DNA from: Longimicrobium sp.
Lineage (GTDB): Bacteria > Gemmatimonadota > Gemmatimonadetes > Longimicrobiales > Longimicrobiaceae
NCBI GenBank assembly: GCA_030446945.1
Contig: JAUJMI010000215.1
Location: 1-6,604 of the forward strand
Reading direction: 5' to 3'
DNA: 6,604 nt
Shown here: one piece after another, positions 5,528 to 6,604 of the stretch
Position numbering within the stretch: the first letter of the stretch is position 1
How the letters are laid out: each line of letters starts with the position of its first letter
Translations under genes and position numbers: made by a program
The notes under the pieces: model-generated
What the model was told of the DNA's origin: nothing
The model's database searches: none
Seen by the model: the letters and a program-made list of their open reading frames with translations, nothing else

Positions 5528-6214
5528 ATGAACAGAGCTCTCTCCTTCGCTGGAACCCTGCTCCTCGCCCTGGGCGTGGCGTCGTGCCGCGACTACCAGG
5601 CGACCGAGGCGGACGGGCCGGATCAGCCGATCGCGTTCTACCACAGCGTGCACGCCGGCCAGAACCAGATCCCGTGCATGTACTGCCACTACAACGCGGA
5701 CCGGTCGCCGGCGGCGAACATCCCCAGCGTGCAGCTCTGCGTGGGGTGCCACGTGGCGGGAAGCGCGGCGGCGGGGGCGGTGCCGGCGCAGGCGGCGCTC
5801 ACCTTCCCCACGAAGCAGCGCGACAGCACCTGGCACCGCGAGGCGCTCAAGCTGGTGGACTACTGGAAGCGCGGCGAGGCGATCCCCTGGGTGCGCGTGT
5901 ACGACGTGCCGGACCACGCGCACTTCCCGCACTACGTGCACGTCAACGCCGGGCTCCAGTGCCAGACGTGCCACGGGCCCGTGCAGAACATGAAAAAGGT
6001 CTACCAGTACTCATCGCTGCGCATGGGGTGGTGCGTCTCGTGCCACCGCGGCGAGACGCCGCTCTCGGCGCCCGAGGAGGCCGCCGTGCGCCAGCGCTCG
6101 TCGTTCGTGCGCAAGATCGCCACGCTCCGCGCGCAGGGGAACGACGTGCGCGGCCAGCTCGCCACGTATCCCAACCAGCGGGCCTCCACGGACTGCACCG
6201 TATGCCACTACTGA
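5528..6214 (+). CDS. actA: ActA, pentaheme cytochrome c subunit of alternative complex III
   Basis: Periplasm-facing c-type cytochrome of 228 residues carrying electrons within the quinol:cytochrome c/oxidase oxidoreductase. Five CXXCH haem sites are present: CMYCH 50-54, CVGCH 71-75, CQTCH 145-149, CVSCH 169-173 and CTVCH 223-227. The family signatures PIAFYHSVHAG (34-44), IPWVRVYDVPDHAHFPHYVH (119-138) and LRMGWCVSCHRG (164-175) read as ActA. A hydrophobic stretch (about 5-18) ends in VASC with Cys20, a lipoprotein signal, so the mature protein is probably lipid-anchored. ATG 5528 is chosen because it gives this complete signal; no good ribosome binding site is nearby (GAGGTG at 5505-5510 is 17 nt away). 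The ActB-like gene begins 66 nt after the stop. Other multihaem partners of Psr-type oxidoreductases are the alternative reading, less likely given the ActA-specific motifs. Confidence 0.9.
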   Translation: MNRALSFAGTLLLALGVASCRDYQATEADGPDQPIAFYHSVHAGQNQIPCMYCHYNADRSPAANIPSVQLCVGCHVAGSAAAGAVPAQAALTFPTKQRDSTWHREALKLVDYWKRGEAIPWVRVYDVPDHAHFPHYVHVNAGLQCQTCHGPVQNMKKVYQYSSLRMGWCVSCHRGETPLSAPEEAAVRQRSSFVRKIATLRAQGNDVRGQLATYPNQRASTDCTVCHY

Positions 6215-6246
6215 GCGCGCACCCCTGGAAGCGACACGACGCCGCG

Positions 6247-6261
6247 CGCGCCGCCGGCGCG
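6247..6261 (+). other. Short hairpin between actA and actB
   Basis: CGCGCC 6247-6252 pairs with GGCGCG 6256-6261 around a 3-nt loop, just upstream of the actB ribosome binding site (AGGAG 6271-6275). It lacks a T-run. It could tune expression between the two genes or be a chance GC palindrome. Confidence 0.3.
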
Positions 6262-6280
6262 ACGGAATCGAGGAGACAGC

Positions 6281-6604
6281 ATGGCTGATGGAATGAAGAG
6301 GCGCGACTTCCTCACGGTGGTGGGAGCCGCCGGGGCGGGGGTCGCGGTCACCGGGTGCGGCACCGGCTCGGGCGGGCAGGAGACCTTTCTGGCCTCGGTG
6401 CGCCCGGCGGAAGACGTGGTGCCCGGCGTGCCCACCTGGTACACCACCACCTGCCGCGAATGCCCGGCCGGGTGCGGCCTGCACGTGGAGACGCACGAGG
6501 GCCGCGCCACCAAGGTGGAGGGGAACCCCAACCACCCCGTGAGCCACGGCAACACCTGCGCGCGCGGGCAGGCTTCGGTGCAGGGGCTCTACCACCCCGA
6601 CCGG
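6281..6604 (+). CDS. actB: ActB-like Tat-exported molybdopterin/iron-sulfur oxidoreductase, N-terminus only
   Basis: The first 108 residues of a protein of the molybdopterin (DMSO reductase) superfamily; the frame runs off the window end. ATG 6281 has AGGAG 6271-6275 at a 5-nt spacing; ATG 6293 would be too far from it. A twin-arginine signal KRRDFL (6-11) precedes a Gly/Ala/Val-rich segment ending VTGC with Cys26, a lipobox, so this looks like a Tat lipoprotein. Cys58, Cys61, Cys65 and Cys93 form C-X2-C-X3-C-X27-C, the N-terminal [4Fe-4S] pattern of this superfamily, in CRECPAGCGLHV and HGNTCARGQ. Following actA, the best identification is ActB of alternative complex III, which oxidises menaquinol together with NrfD-like ActC. 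A PsrA/TtrA-type catalytic subunit is the alternative. Whether a molybdenum-ligand position or the second iron-sulfur domain exists cannot be seen here. Confidence 0.8.
   Translation, partial: MADGMKRRDFLTVVGAAGAGVAVTGCGTGSGGQETFLASVRPAEDVVPGVPTWYTTTCRECPAGCGLHVETHEGRATKVEGNPNHPVSHGNTCARGQASVQGLYHPDR

Noticed and set aside
5197..6288. 363-residue + strand frame overlapping actA
   Set aside because: Out of frame with the five CXXCH motifs; composition is typical of a GC-rich shadow frame.

Overview
The window is GC-rich DNA (roughly 70% G+C by eye) with every recognisable gene on the + strand. The best guess for the source is Gemmatimonadota, near Longimicrobium. This rests on three things: an alternative complex III (Act) gene start, the codon usage, and intergenic strings of the type GCACTTAGCACTTAGCAC and TCACACGGAGG that I associate from memory with such genomes. 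No marker gene in the window proves the assignment.

Layout. (1) Positions 1-744 hold a short-chain dehydrogenase/reductase whose first residues lie before the window. (2) Positions 745-857 are a short spacer filled with inverted and tandem GCACTTA-type repeats. (3) Positions 858-3026 encode a full-length FadJ-type bifunctional enoyl-CoA hydratase/3-hydroxyacyl-CoA dehydrogenase. (4) Positions 3032-4024 encode a metallo-beta-lactamase-fold hydrolase that starts 5 nt after the fadJ stop and is probably co-transcribed. Its last codons and stop lie in a hairpin-forming repeat. (5) Positions 4025-4265 are a repeat-rich spacer with a perfect 12-bp hairpin. (6) Positions 4266-4709 encode a small CoA-binding (Rossmann) protein with a strong ribosome binding site. 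(7) Positions 4710-5527 are an 818-bp gap without a credible gene. It holds a large head-to-head inverted repeat with a perfect 26-bp core (4714-5145), another copy of the GCACTTA-type repeat, a possible sigma70-like promoter and a strong hairpin in the presumed leader of the next gene. (8) Positions 5528-6214 encode a pentaheme cytochrome c lipoprotein matching ActA. (9) Positions 6281-6604 are the N-terminus of a Tat-exported molybdopterin/iron-sulfur oxidoreductase-family protein matching ActB, cut by the window end.

Functionally the window joins two units. The left half is about acyl-CoA and lipid carbon metabolism: SDR, FadJ, an MBL hydrolase that may act on thioesters or lactones, and a CoA-binding protein. 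The right half opens a respiratory operon for alternative complex III, which oxidises quinol and passes electrons to cytochrome c or an oxidase. I see no clearly new protein system. The most unusual material is in the spacers, where several distinct structured repeat families are packed around otherwise ordinary genes.
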